Assembly: GCA_963777325.1 (NCBI GenBank)
Contig: CAVZQE010000018.1
Span: 372,001 to 436,000, forward strand
Source: JAFAXA01 sp963777325
Lineage (GTDB): Bacteria > Pseudomonadota > Alphaproteobacteria > Acetobacterales > Acetobacteraceae
DNA length: 64,000 nucleotides
Direction: 5' to 3'
Part shown: positions 1 to 8,443 of the stretch, in pieces
Layout of the letters: each line of letters begins with the position of its first letter
Position numbering within the stretch: the first letter of the stretch is position 1
Notes under the pieces: model-generated
Databases searched by the model: none
The model's input: only the letters and a program-made list of their open reading frames with translations
What the model was told of the DNA's origin: nothing
Program-made: the position numbers and the translations under genes

Positions 1-837
1 CTGGTCGCGGGCGAGGGCGTGGGCGCGGCGGCCGAGGCGGCGGCGAAGCTGCCGGGCATCGTCCGGGTGCATGTCGCCGACGATGCCCGCTACGCGCACG
101 CGCTGGCGGAGCCGCTGGCGGCGCTGATCGCGAGCCTCGCCGGGCATCACACGCATCTGCTGGCGGCCTCCACCGCGATCGGCAAGAACGTGATGCCGCG
201 CGCCGCCGCGCTGCTCGACGTGCAGCCCATCAGCGACATTTCGGAGGTGGTGGATGCCGAGACATTCGTGCGGCCGATCTTCGCCGGCAACGCGCTCGCG
301 ACGGTGCGTTCGTCGGACCCGGTGAAGGTTATCACCGTGCGCGCGGCGAGCTTCGATCCCGTACCGGCCGGAGGGGGCGGCGCCGCGACCGAGCCGGTCG
401 CGGCCGTGGACGGCGCCGCGCAATCCGAGTTCGTCTCGGCCGAGCTGAGCAAGAGCGAACGGCCGGAGCTGACGGCGGCCCGCGTCGTCATATCGGGCGG
501 GCGCGGCATGCAGAGCGGCGACAACTTCCACATGCTGGAAGCGATCGCGGACAAGCTCGGCGGCGCGGTCGGCGCGAGCCGGGCGGCGGTGGATGCGGGT
601 TTCGTGCCGAACGACTTCCAGGTCGGCCAGACGGGCAAGATCGTCGCGCCCGATCTCTACGTGGCGGTCGGCATCTCCGGCGCGATCCAGCATCTCGCAG
701 GGATGAAGGACAGCCGCGTCATCGTCGCGATCAACAAGGACGGGGAGGCGCCGATCTTCCAGATCGCCGATTACGGCCTGGTCGCGGACCTGTTCACGGC
801 GCTCCCGGAATTGCAGGCGGAGCTGGAGAAGCCTTGA
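1..837 (+). CDS. etfA: Electron transfer flavoprotein subunit alpha (5' end outside window)
   Basis: The frame is open from base 1 with no start codon, so the gene begins upstream; 278 residues are visible. EtfA pairs with EtfB, binds FAD and carries electrons from acyl-CoA and other dehydrogenases to ETF:quinone oxidoreductase. The N-terminal alpha/beta domain includes the VADD.RYAHALAEPLAALI stretch typical of the family. The C-terminal FAD domain has SGGRGMQSGDNF, GASRAAVDAGFVPNDFQVGQTGK, split here only by recognition, and APDLYVAVGISGAIQHLAG, with the usual NKD..APIF..ADYGLV.DL ending. etfB is expected just upstream but cannot be seen. The C-terminus is complete. Confidence 0.97.
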   Translation: MVAGEGVGAAAEAAAKLPGIVRVHVADDARYAHALAEPLAALIASLAGHHTHLLAASTAIGKNVMPRAAALLDVQPISDISEVVDAETFVRPIFAGNALATVRSSDPVKVITVRAASFDPVPAGGGGAATEPVAAVDGAAQSEFVSAELSKSERPELTAARVVISGGRGMQSGDNFHMLEAIADKLGGAVGASRAAVDAGFVPNDFQVGQTGKIVAPDLYVAVGISGAIQHLAGMKDSRVIVAINKDGEAPIFQIADYGLVADLFTALPELQAELEKP

Positions 838-891
838 GCCGACGCCGACGCCGACGCCGAGGCCGCAGCGGCGAGCCGAGCGGCCGCCGCT
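838..891. repeat. Hexamer tandem repeat plus hairpin between convergent genes
   Basis: Directly after the etfA stop the hexamer GCCGAC occurs three times followed by a GCCGAG variant (838-861). Next comes an inverted repeat, AGCGGCG (867-873) and CGCCGCT (885-891), with an 11-nt loop. It lies between the convergent ends of etfA and the GH28 gene and may act as a weak bidirectional terminator. There is no T-tract, so termination is an inference. Confidence 0.35.
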
Positions 892-2520
892 TCAGGATTG
901 CGGCATCGGAGTGGGGTCGAGGTCGCAGCCGCTGACGTTGGTCAAGCCACCCTCGTTGTCGAATGTGTGGCCGTCATTGGGCGGACCCGCGCTCAGGGGC
1001 GCGATGACCACATTGTTGCAGGAGAGGTGGTCCACATTCCGCAGCCGCATATAGGTCGGCGCCGAAGCGGAGATATGGATATTGTCGAGCTCGACGTTGT
1101 AGATGGGCGACTCCGGAATGCCGACGATCAGGCCGCCGGACATCGCCGTGTCCCGGACCGTCCGGGGATTGGTCGCGGTCAGGTTCGAGATCACGATGTC
1201 ATGCACATAGGGCTGGATCGCGGGGATCTGCGGCTGGGCGATGTCGGCCTGCCCGGGCGCCGGGATCGTGGGATAGTATTCGCTGAGCGAGAGGGGGACG
1301 GGAACATCGGTCATTGTGAGGTTGCGGATGACCATGTCCTCGATCTGATTTCCCCTGTCGCGACCCGTCTTGATGCGGAAGCCGTTATCCGTTCCAAGGA
1401 AACGGACATTGTTCACCCGGATGTGCTGAATCCCGTTTACGGTCATGCTGCCCACCGAGAGGCCATGCCCGTGCTTGAAGGTCGAGTCGACGATGGTGAC
1501 GTTGCTCAGGGGAACCCTCGGCAGGTTGAACGGGGGTCCGAAATAGGCAAAGGTGGGAATGCCGGGCTGGGCGGGGTCGAAGCCCGGAAGACCCGAATCC
1601 AGCGCCACGTCGTCGTCGCCGGTATCGATGTCGAGATTGGATAGCCTGACGTCGGTGGATGCAATCGCGTCGATTCCGTCCGTGTTCTTGGCATGGAAGG
1701 GGTCGTCGGCGTTGTTGTAGACCCGCAGCCCGGTCACGGTGACCTTCTTGTCGAAGCGCAGCACCGTGTTCCAGAACGGAGAATTCGTCAGCAGAACGCC
1801 GCGGACGAGGACGTCCGTGCAGTTGTAGAACTCCACCAGGAACGGCCGCGGCAATCCGTTGCTGATGGGTATGTCCGGAAAGCCCGGGAACGGGATTTGC
1901 GCCACCGTGTATTCCCAGGCCTGCTGCCAGTAGCTTTCGCCGTTCGGGTTGTCGGGCGTCGCGGGATTGTCGGGCGTGGCAAAGGCCGGCGTGTCGGCCC
2001 CGCTGCCGTCGATCGTCCCGTTGCCAATGATGCCGACGTCCTCGGCACCACTCGCCGAGATCATCGCCTCGGGCTTGCCGGGGAGGCTCGGGCCGACGCC
2101 CGTCACGGCGGGATCGTTCTTGAATTCGAACGGGTAGCCGACGAAGCCGGGCTGGTAGCGGGAATGGTCGTTGGTGTTCTTCAGGACGGTCGGCGCCTTG
2201 ATCTGCAGCAGGACGTGGCTTCGCAGATGGATCGGCCCCGTGACATAGGTGCCCCCGCCGCCGATCGCCACGATGCCGCCGCCGGCCGACGCGCAACGAT
2301 CGATCGCCGACTGGATCGCCTGCGTGTTGTCCGTCTTGCCGTCATTGACGGCCCCGTCAGCCCGCGGATCGCAGCGGTTCTCCCAAGGCTGGTGCACCTG
2401 GCTTCCGCCCGGCCGATCGGCCGCGACATCTTGGGCGGCGGCTCGCGCATGCGACCACCCAACCAGAATGAGAGAGCCGAGGGAGAGGGCCTTGGCCAAC
2501 CTGCCGGATGTAGTTTCCAT
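892..2520 (-). CDS. Secreted glycoside hydrolase family 28 (polygalacturonase-like) protein
   Basis: This 542-residue protein is a predicted secreted pectin-degrading or related GH28 right-handed beta-helix enzyme. Residues 1-30 form a signal peptide ending near ARA-AAQ. The core starts with the usual CDPRADGAVNDGKTDNTQAI region (about 50-69). The four GH28 signatures are present in order: NTDG at 279-282, the acidic GDDD at 301-304, GHG at 351-353 and RIKT at 382-385. These include the catalytic aspartates, the histidine and the substrate-binding Arg-Lys. It stands alone on its strand with no visible pectin-uptake partner, so the true substrate (galacturonan or another uronic-acid glycan) is not settled. 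Confidence 0.92.
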   Translation of the reverse strand: METTSGRLAKALSLGSLILVGWSHARAAAQDVAADRPGGSQVHQPWENRCDPRADGAVNDGKTDNTQAIQSAIDRCASAGGGIVAIGGGGTYVTGPIHLRSHVLLQIKAPTVLKNTNDHSRYQPGFVGYPFEFKNDPAVTGVGPSLPGKPEAMISASGAEDVGIIGNGTIDGSGADTPAFATPDNPATPDNPNGESYWQQAWEYTVAQIPFPGFPDIPISNGLPRPFLVEFYNCTDVLVRGVLLTNSPFWNTVLRFDKKVTVTGLRVYNNADDPFHAKNTDGIDAIASTDVRLSNLDIDTGDDDVALDSGLPGFDPAQPGIPTFAYFGPPFNLPRVPLSNVTIVDSTFKHGHGLSVGSMTVNGIQHIRVNNVRFLGTDNGFRIKTGRDRGNQIEDMVIRNLTMTDVPVPLSLSEYYPTIPAPGQADIAQPQIPAIQPYVHDIVISNLTATNPRTVRDTAMSGGLIVGIPESPIYNVELDNIHISASAPTYMRLRNVDHLSCNNVVIAPLSAGPPNDGHTFDNEGGLTNVSGCDLDPTPMPQS

Positions 2521-2799
2521 GCTCGATCACTCCGGAATGGATCGTGACGGCGCGGGCAAACTCAGCCGACAGACCATGCTCCGCCGACGGCGATCCGGCA
2601 AGAGACATGTGCGGCCGCAACCGCCCTCGCATCGCAGCCGTTGCGGCGCACCGTCCGGTGTCGCGGGCGTCCCCCGGTATGAGACGAGGACCGTTTCTTT
2701 CCATCCGTCGCCAGCCGCCGATGCAGCCGCCGGCGCGGCGGAAAGGTGGCGGCCGCCGGCGTGTCCGCCCGTCCGACTCGCGCGGCGAGGGCGAGCCAG

Positions 2800-3426
2800 C
2801 TAGCCGTCCGGACGCGCCATGACGAACATCGCCTCCGGCGTGATTTCGGCGTAGTCGCCCCAGCGTCCGGCGCGCAGGATCGGGTGCGCGGCGGCGGTGT
2901 CGTAGACGCCGTCCCGGATCAGTCGCGTGTCGATATGCACGGCGACGACCTCGCCGATCATCAGCCAGCTCTTCACCGGCTCCTGATCGACGCCGTGCAG
3001 CTGCACGATCTGCGCGAGCTTGCACTCCATCGTGACCGGGCTCTCCGCGACGCGCGGCGGCCGCACGAGACGGCTCGGCAGCGGCGTCAACCCGCCGAGC
3101 GCGAACTCGTCCACATCCGAAGGCACCTGGGCCGAGGTGCGGTTCATGGCCTCGGCGAGCGGCCGCGTCGCGAGATTCCAGACGAACTCGCCGGAGCGCT
3201 CGATATTGGCGACGCTGTCCTTGTAACCGATGCTGGAAAAGCCGATCAGCGGCGGCTTGTAGTTGAAGGCGTTGAAGAAACTATACGGCGCGAGGTTGAG
3301 CCTGCCGTCCGGCGCGCGCGAGGAAATCCAGCCGATCGGGCGGGGGCCGATGATGGCGTTGAACGGGTCGTGCCGCAGCCCGTGACCTTGCGCCGGTTCG
3401 TAGCTGTGGATTTCGCCGTCCGCCAT
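2800..3426 (-). CDS. Flavin reductase family protein (FMN-binding split barrel)
   Basis: The 208-residue protein belongs to the flavin-reductase-like FMN-binding family. The N-terminal core reads PRPIGWISSRAPDGRLNLAPYS followed by FFNAF and PPLIGFSS, the residues that line the FMN site in this family. Further in are EFVWNLA and a C-terminal WLMIGEVVAVHI strand. An upstream in-frame start at 3456 exists, but the ATG at 3426 is preferred because GGGGAGA lies about 7 nt upstream of it and family homology begins there. Such proteins reduce flavin with NAD(P)H or act as FMN-dependent oxidoreductases; the physiological substrate is unknown. It is divergent from the chromate transporter genes. Confidence 0.9.
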   Translation of the reverse strand: MADGEIHSYEPAQGHGLRHDPFNAIIGPRPIGWISSRAPDGRLNLAPYSFFNAFNYKPPLIGFSSIGYKDSVANIERSGEFVWNLATRPLAEAMNRTSAQVPSDVDEFALGGLTPLPSRLVRPPRVAESPVTMECKLAQIVQLHGVDQEPVKSWLMIGEVVAVHIDTRLIRDGVYDTAAAHPILRAGRWGDYAEITPEAMFVMARPDG

Positions 3427-3540
3427 GGCCCGCTCTCCCCGTTGCCTGGCGCGCACCGTGCGGCCTTCGTCCGCCCGCCGGCAAGACCTCGGCGAACGGA
3501 GCTTCTATGCCCGGGCGGTGCGGCGAGGTTGAATGGCGGC

Positions 3541-4119
3541 ATGACCCCCGATCCCGCGCGCCCCGCCCGGCCCAGCCTCGCCGCCCTGTTCCTGTGCTTC
3601 ATGCAGATCGGCGCGGTCAGCTTCGGCAGCGGCATGACGCCCTGGATCCGCCGCGAGGTGGTGGAGCGCCGGGCGTGGATCGAGGACCGCCTGCTGCTCT
3701 CCGGCATCGCCCTGAGCCAGATCGCGCCCGGTCCGAACGGCGTCAATCTCGCGATCTATGTCGGAACCGTGCTGCGCGGCGGCGCGGGCGCCTGCGCCGC
3801 GCTCGGCGGCATGCTCGCGGTCCCCGTCCTGTTCCTGCTGGCGGCGGGCTGGCTCTACCGGAACGCGGGCCTGATGCCGTCGGGCTCCGTGCTCGGCACG
3901 GCGCTCTCCGGCATGGGCGCGGCGGCGATCGGGCTCATGCTCGCGAACGGCGTGCGCCTGACGCCGCGCAACATACGCGGCGCGCGCGGGTGGAGCGTGA
4001 TGATCGCGGTCACGGTGGCGATCGGCGTGCTGCGCTGGCCGCTGCTGCCCGTGCTCGCGGCGGCGATCCCGCTCAGCGTCGCGCTCGTGCTCTGGCGCGG
4101 CAAGGGCGATCGCGCATGA
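3541..4119 (+). CDS. chrA: Chromate transporter, N-terminal-half subunit
   Basis: The 192-residue inner-membrane protein matches one half of a CHR-family chromate transporter, here encoded as a separate short protein. It has the FLCFMQIGAVSFGSGMTPWI segment near the N-terminus and SQIAPGPNGVNLAIYVG, the family's (S/A)QxxPGPxxxx signature, followed by several hydrophobic helices. The ATG at 3541 is chosen because homology starts there. Its stop overlaps the next gene's start as ATGA, so the two halves are translationally coupled and probably form a heterodimer. CHR proteins export chromate, or behave as sulfate/chromate antiporters; activity here is inferred. Confidence 0.88.
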   Translation: MTPDPARPARPSLAALFLCFMQIGAVSFGSGMTPWIRREVVERRAWIEDRLLLSGIALSQIAPGPNGVNLAIYVGTVLRGGAGACAALGGMLAVPVLFLLAAGWLYRNAGLMPSGSVLGTALSGMGAAAIGLMLANGVRLTPRNIRGARGWSVMIAVTVAIGVLRWPLLPVLAAAIPLSVALVLWRGKGDRA

Positions 4120-4646
4120 TCGCGACGCTGCTGCAACTCGCGGGTCTGTTCGCGCTGCTGTCGCTGCTCTCGGTCGGCGGCGGAAATGGCGTCATTCCCG
4201 ACATGCAGCGCGCGGCCGTCGCCGTGCATCATTGGATGAGCGACGCGACGTTCCTCGACCTGTTCGCGATCTCGCGCGCCTCGCCCGGTCCCGGCTCGCT
4301 GATCGTCGTGCTGATCGGCCAGCAGGCGGCGGGGCTGGCGGGCGCGGCGGTCGCCGGTCTCGCCATGTACCTGCCGTCCGGCCTCGTCGTGCATGTCGCG
4401 ACCCGCCTCTGGAGCCGGGCCGCCGAGGCGAGCTGGCGCGTGACCGCGGAGCGCGCGCTGGCTCCGGTCGCGGTCGGGCTGACCTACGCCAGCGGCATCG
4501 CCCTGGCGCGCAGCACGGAGAGCGATGTCGTCTCATACGCAATCACCGCCGTCAGCACCGTGATCCTGTCGCGCGCCGACGTGAACCCGGTCTTTCTCCT
4601 GGCCGCCGGGGCCGCCGTCGCGCTTGGCGTCCGGCAGTTTCAGTGA
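4116..4646 (+). CDS. chrA: Chromate transporter, C-terminal-half subunit
   Basis: The 176-residue partner of the preceding gene overlaps it by 4 nt (ATGA). It has the LLSVGGGNGVIPDMQR motif of the second CHR domain and ISRASPGPGSLIVVLIGQQ, equivalent to the PGP signature, with about five hydrophobic segments. With the first subunit it would make a complete CHR transporter in the inner membrane. The last 24 codons (4575-4646) have a diverged second copy at 5544-5615, described separately as part of a gene-fragment mosaic. Confidence 0.87.
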   Translation: MIATLLQLAGLFALLSLLSVGGGNGVIPDMQRAAVAVHHWMSDATFLDLFAISRASPGPGSLIVVLIGQQAAGLAGAAVAGLAMYLPSGLVVHVATRLWSRAAEASWRVTAERALAPVAVGLTYASGIALARSTESDVVSYAITAVSTVILSRADVNPVFLLAAGAAVALGVRQFQ

Positions 4647-4654
4647 CGCCGCCA

Positions 4655-5275
4655 TCACTCGCGGAGCAAGGGCAGCAGCGAGGCGATCAGCAGGCCCGCC
4701 ATCGCCAGATTGAAGGCGCGCAGCCCGCGGCTGCCGCGCAACAGCCGCGCGCTACCCACGCCCGTCAAAGTCCAGAATGTAAGGGTCGGCGGAGTCACGA
4801 CCAGGAAGATGACCGCGAGCATCGACGCCTGACCGACGACGTGTCCGGATGTCGTGTAGGTGGCCACCCCGCCCAGGGCGATGATCCAGGCCTTCGGATT
4901 GAGCCACTGGAACAGAGCCGCCTGCAGAAACGTCAGCGGCCTTTTCCGGCGCGTGCGCGAAGCTTCGCCCACGGCCGGGTGCGCGGTCGCGATCTTGAGG
5001 GCGAGGAAGATCAGGTACGCGGCCCCGATCCATCTCAGGGCGTCATGCAGACGAGGGGCGGCCCGCATCAGGTCGCCCGCCCCGAGCGCGACGGCGACGA
5101 TCATGACGGAGAAGCCGGCCGCTACGCCAGCCAGATGCGGAACGGTGCGGGCGAAGCCGAACGTCGCGCCCGACGAGGCGACCATGGCGTTGTTCGGTCC
5201 GGGCGTCGCCGACGTCGAGACGGCAAACGCCAGCGCGGAAAACAGCCAGCCGGGGAGGCCTTCACCCAAATGCAT
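4655..5275 (-). CDS. LysE family translocator
   Basis: The 206-residue protein is an inner-membrane LysE/RhtB-type amino-acid exporter. It shows six hydrophobic segments, the N-terminal TPGPNNAM motif (family consensus near xPGPxxxx), AALFQWLNPKAWI in the middle, and a hydrophobic C-terminal helix ending in LLPLLRE. The gene is convergent with the chromate transporter pair, only 8 nt from its stop. Export substrates in the family are basic or neutral amino acids and derivatives; the specific substrate cannot be told from sequence. Confidence 0.93.
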   Translation of the reverse strand: MHLGEGLPGWLFSALAFAVSTSATPGPNNAMVASSGATFGFARTVPHLAGVAAGFSVMIVAVALGAGDLMRAAPRLHDALRWIGAAYLIFLALKIATAHPAVGEASRTRRKRPLTFLQAALFQWLNPKAWIIALGGVATYTTSGHVVGQASMLAVIFLVVTPPTLTFWTLTGVGSARLLRGSRGLRAFNLAMAGLLIASLLPLLRE

Positions 5276-5411
5276 CGGTCACTCCAGCGCGCCGGACACC
5301 CTGGGCCGGGCCCACATGCAGTGCGTAACAGACAGGGGCATCCCGGCGGGGCCGATGCTTGCGGCAAAGCCGAGCGGGGACCAAGCTACTCGGAACTCGT
5401 GACAATCCGCT

Positions 5412-5615
5412 GATTCACCGGTGGCGGAACAGGCTGTCGATCGTGCCCGCTTCGCCGGGACGCAGCACCACGATCACGCCGTCCCCGACCTCGACGACGA
5501 GGCCGCGATCGGGGCGGGAGATGATGGTGCCGTCCTGCCGGTTGCCGACGTGAACCCGGTCGTCCTCCTGGCAACTGGGGCCGCCGTCGCGCTTGGTGTC
5601 CGGCAGTTCCATTGA
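5412..5615. pseudogene. Mosaic scar: K+-channel gene tail fused to chrA tail
   Basis: This stretch contains no intact gene but two recognisable gene ends. Bases 5412-5543 resemble the 3' end of the K+-channel gene at 6283-6415 (minus strand). They encode NRQDGTIISRPDRGLVVEVG-type residues through a stop at 5415, with a final RHR where the intact gene has HKR. At about 5544 the match switches to the 3' end of the second chrA gene (plus strand, copy of 4575-4646), ending in GVRQFH and a TGA at 5613-5615. Both parts are diverged by scattered substitutions, so the duplication is not recent. The intact originals flank it on both sides. Confidence 0.8.
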
Positions 5616-5660
5616 CCGGCTTGCTCCTCCCGGAAAAGGCGGATCAGGCCAGGCTCCGCG

Positions 5661-6239
5661 TCAGCCACGTATTTGCGTACGCCTCCTGACGGGGCACTCG
5701 AGGCTGACGCTTGCCAACCGTAGCACCTGGCCACGCGAGATCAGTTCCGGGCCGGGTTCCCACGCGCCGGTCGCAGCCCGGCGATGCACTTCCGCGAGGA
5801 TCTCGCCCGTATGAATAACGGCGATTTCGCGCACGCTCGCGAGCGTCGCATAGGCGCGGATGTTGTCGCGTGTGTCGTCGCTGTTGCCGGGCGACAGAAC
5901 CTCGATCACAGCCACCGGTTCGGCCACAGCCTGGTCGCCGCGCCGGTCGTCGCCGGGTGCGACCACGAGATCGGGGACTTTGACATCCCCGTTCGCGCCC
6001 GTCGCCGGAATGATCGCACCCTCCGCGAGCACTTGCAGCGGCAGCGCCGCCACCCGGACCGCGCTGATCAGCAGGAACGCGAGATTTGCCTGGATCACGC
6101 CATGGACCCGGCTCGCGGGAGACATCGGTCTGATCTCTCCATCGACGAGCTGAAACCGCCGGCCGCTCCCGTCGCCGGGCCAGGCGAGAAACTCGGTCGC
6201 GGTCATGTGCGGCAGCGGACGCCGCGCGAGCTGGTTCAT
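5661..6239 (-). CDS. Uma2 family protein (DUF820, restriction endonuclease-like fold)
   Basis: The 192-residue protein is of the Uma2/DUF820 family, which has a PD-(D/E)XK nuclease-like fold but unknown biological role. It has the N-terminal MTATEFLAWPGD region, FQLVDGEI, then VPDLVVAP and AVIEVLSPGNSDDTRDNIRA, which carry the acidic residues and the family's VEVLSPS.TR..D...K-like core. The ATG at 6239 (MNQLARR) is preferred over an upstream start at 6305, because the upstream start would run into the 3' end of the K+-channel gene. It sits between the mosaic scar and that channel gene. Confidence 0.85.
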   Translation of the reverse strand: MNQLARRPLPHMTATEFLAWPGDGSGRRFQLVDGEIRPMSPASRVHGVIQANLAFLLISAVRVAALPLQVLAEGAIIPATGANGDVKVPDLVVAPGDDRRGDQAVAEPVAVIEVLSPGNSDDTRDNIRAYATLASVREIAVIHTGEILAEVHRRAATGAWEPGPELISRGQVLRLASVSLECPVRRRTQIRG

Positions 6240-6282
6240 GCCGCCGACATTACCGCGCCGGCGCCCCGGCAACAAAGGGCGA

Positions 6283-7362
6283 CTATCGCTTGTGGAACAG
6301 GCCATCGACCGTGCCCGCTTCGCCCGGGCGCAGGACGACGATCACCCCGTCGCCGACCTCGACCACGAGGCCGCGATCGGGGCGGGAGATGATGGTGCCG
6401 TCCTGACGGTTCAGCCCGACGACGAAGAACGCGCCGTGGCTCTCCTCCTCCACCGCGCCCACGGTGCGGCCGGCGACCGGGCTGCCTTCGCCGACCGGGA
6501 CCACTTCGAGATCGAGGCCGAGCAGCCGTAGATCGCGGGCGAACTCCTCCTTGTGCTCCGAGCCGTGCAGAAAGCGGTCGGCTTGCGGATAGAGCAGCAA
6601 TTCGGCGATGCGTTCCGCGCCGATATGCGTCGGCATGATGACCCGGTTCGCGCCGGCCTGGAGCAGCTTGCGCTCGGTGCTCGGCTGCTCGGCGCGGGCG
6701 ATGATCGTGAGCGCGCCGTTGAGGCTGCGGGCGCTGAGCGTGATGAACACGTTGGCGGCGTCGTCCGGCAGCACGGTCGCGAGGCAGCGCGCGCGCTCGA
6801 CCCCGGCCGCCGTCAGGGCCGCCTCGTCGGTCGCGTTGCCGCCGAGCGCCGCGTAGCCGAGGCCGCGGATTTCGGCCAGCCGCTCCTCGCTGCGTTCCAG
6901 GATCAGGAACGGCGCCGCGCCGTCGTCGAGCTGGCGGGCCAGCATGCGCCCGATCCGGCCGAAGCCGCAGATGATGATGTGGCCCGAGAGGCGGTCGATC
7001 TGGCTCTGCATGCGCCTCTGCCCGAACAGCTGCTGAAACTGGCTTGCGGTGATGAGTTGCACCAGCGCGCCGGTGAGAAAGATCATGCCCGTGCAGCCGA
7101 GCACGATCAGCGTCATCGTGATTGCCCGGAGCGTGGGCGTGTCGATCGCCCGCACCTCGTCGTAGCCGACCGTGTAGACCGTGAGCACGACCATGTACAC
7201 GGCGTCGCCCAAGGACCACCCGGCCAGCACGTAGGCGGCGGTCGCGCCGGTCATCACGGCGGCCATGTAGAGGCAGCCGGCGAGCAGGTTGCGGAGCGGG
7301 GAGGCGAGCAGGCCGGCGACGGGCAGCGACGGGGGGGACAATGGCGGCATGCGGCGCGGCAT
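6283..7362 (-). CDS. Potassium channel family protein with RCK (TrkA-N/TrkA-C) domains
   Basis: The roughly 359-residue protein has two membrane helices flanking a pore loop (about residues 25-115). A Rossmann RCK domain follows, starting at HIIICGFGRIGRMLARQL, and a C-terminal TrkA-C domain ends in VVLRPGEAGTVDGLFHKR. This is the plan of MthK/Kch-type ligand-gated K+ channels. The filter reads TVGYD (residues 64-68) where canonical channels have TVGYG, so ion selectivity is uncertain. The start is ambiguous among 7386, 7362 and 7350; 7362 is a compromise. The 3' end has a diverged partial copy at 5412-5543. Confidence 0.88.
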   Translation of the reverse strand: MPRRMPPLSPPSLPVAGLLASPLRNLLAGCLYMAAVMTGATAAYVLAGWSLGDAVYMVVLTVYTVGYDEVRAIDTPTLRAITMTLIVLGCTGMIFLTGALVQLITASQFQQLFGQRRMQSQIDRLSGHIIICGFGRIGRMLARQLDDGAAPFLILERSEERLAEIRGLGYAALGGNATDEAALTAAGVERARCLATVLPDDAANVFITLSARSLNGALTIIARAEQPSTERKLLQAGANRVIMPTHIGAERIAELLLYPQADRFLHGSEHKEEFARDLRLLGLDLEVVPVGEGSPVAGRTVGAVEEESHGAFFVVGLNRQDGTIISRPDRGLVVEVGDGVIVVLRPGEAGTVDGLFHKR

Positions 7363-7403
7363 GGCGGCGAGTAGAACCGGAACCACGGCCCGCCGGAAGC
7401 CGG

Positions 7404-7478
7404 GTGGTGGGCGCGACAGGGATTGAACCTGTGACCCTTCGCGTGTGAAGCGAATGCTCTCCCGCTGAGCTACGCGCC
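7404..7478 (-). tRNA. tRNA-Val (anticodon CAC), CCA encoded
   Basis: On the minus strand the sequence runs GGGCGCGTAGCTCAGCGG through a TTCGC-TTCACAC-GCGAA anticodon arm, giving anticodon CAC. The T arm reads CAGGTTCAATCCCTG. The acceptor ends CGCGCCC-A with an encoded CCA. The acceptor, anticodon and T stems pair fully. It decodes GUG. Confidence 0.97.
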
Positions 7479-7562
7479 CGCCCGGGGCCGGACTGATAGG
7501 CGGGCCGCTTCCGCCGAGTCAACCCGGTTGCGGAACCCGGCGTCCGGCCCGATTCTCCCGCC

Positions 7563-8360
7563 ATGCGCATCCCGGCCCCGCTCGCAATCCTGCTGCTCCC
7601 CGCCCTTTCAGCTCCCGCCCGGTCCGCGCCACCGCCTCCGGCGGCGACCGACATCACCGCCGCCTACGACGTCTATGCGCACGGGATGGACATCGCCGCG
7701 TTGCAGGCCGGGTATCGCCTGGGCCCGCGCGGCTATCGCGTGGAGGTTGCCTATCACGCGGCCGGCCTCGCGGGCGCGGTGTTCGGCGGGCATCAAATCA
7801 GCACGGCGGAAGGCGAATGGCGGGACGGGAACGCCGCGCCCCGGCGCTACGTGGGCAGCGGCGTCTGGCGCGGCGAGGAACGCAAGACCGTGATCGAGTA
7901 CGAGCACGGCCAGCCCGCGATCCGCGCCATGACCCCGCCCGCCGACGCGGAGCGCGACCCCGTGCCGGAGGCGCTGCGGACGAACACGGTCGATACGCTG
8001 AGCGCGCTCGCGCAGCTGCTGCGGCAGGTGCAGACGACCGGGCGGTGCGAGGGAAGCGCCGTCACGTTCGATGGCCGCCGTCTCGCCGAGATCTCGGCCC
8101 GCACCGTGGGCGAGGAGGTGCTGCCGCCCTCGCCCCGGTCCGCTTTTCGAGGGCCCGCGCTGCGCTGCGACTTCGAGGGACGGCAGCTCGCGGGGTTTCC
8201 GCACGGCGAGGACGAGGCGCGCCTGCGCCAGCCCCGCCACGGCTCGGCCTGGCTCGCCCCCCTCGTTCCCGGCGGCCCCAGGGTGCCGGTGCGGATCGCG
8301 TTCGAAACGCGCTGGTTCGGCACCACGACGATGTATCTGACCGGCCGGCCCGCCGGGTAG
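7563..8360 (+). CDS. DUF3108 domain-containing periplasmic protein
   Basis: The 265-residue protein has a signal peptide (MRIPAPLAILLLPALSAPAR, cleaved near ARSA) and a body matching the DUF3108 family of unknown function. Family features include the ITAAYDVYAHGMDIAALQ opening strand, a T.DTLSALAQLLR region, and a C-terminal RVPVRIAFETRWFG..TMYL ending, typical of an all-beta secreted protein. It lies 83 nt upstream of glmU on the same strand, suggesting co-expression with amino-sugar nucleotide synthesis. No catalytic residues are evident. Confidence 0.85.
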   Translation: MRIPAPLAILLLPALSAPARSAPPPPAATDITAAYDVYAHGMDIAALQAGYRLGPRGYRVEVAYHAAGLAGAVFGGHQISTAEGEWRDGNAAPRRYVGSGVWRGEERKTVIEYEHGQPAIRAMTPPADAERDPVPEALRTNTVDTLSALAQLLRQVQTTGRCEGSAVTFDGRRLAEISARTVGEEVLPPSPRSAFRGPALRCDFEGRQLAGFPHGEDEARLRQPRHGSAWLAPLVPGGPRVPVRIAFETRWFGTTTMYLTGRPAG

Positions 8361-8443
8361 TGTCCGGCGGCGGATAAGAATGTGTTACGCTATCGTCCCC
8401 ATCATCCGGGCGCTTTCCGGATGAGCGAGCGGACGGACGGACG

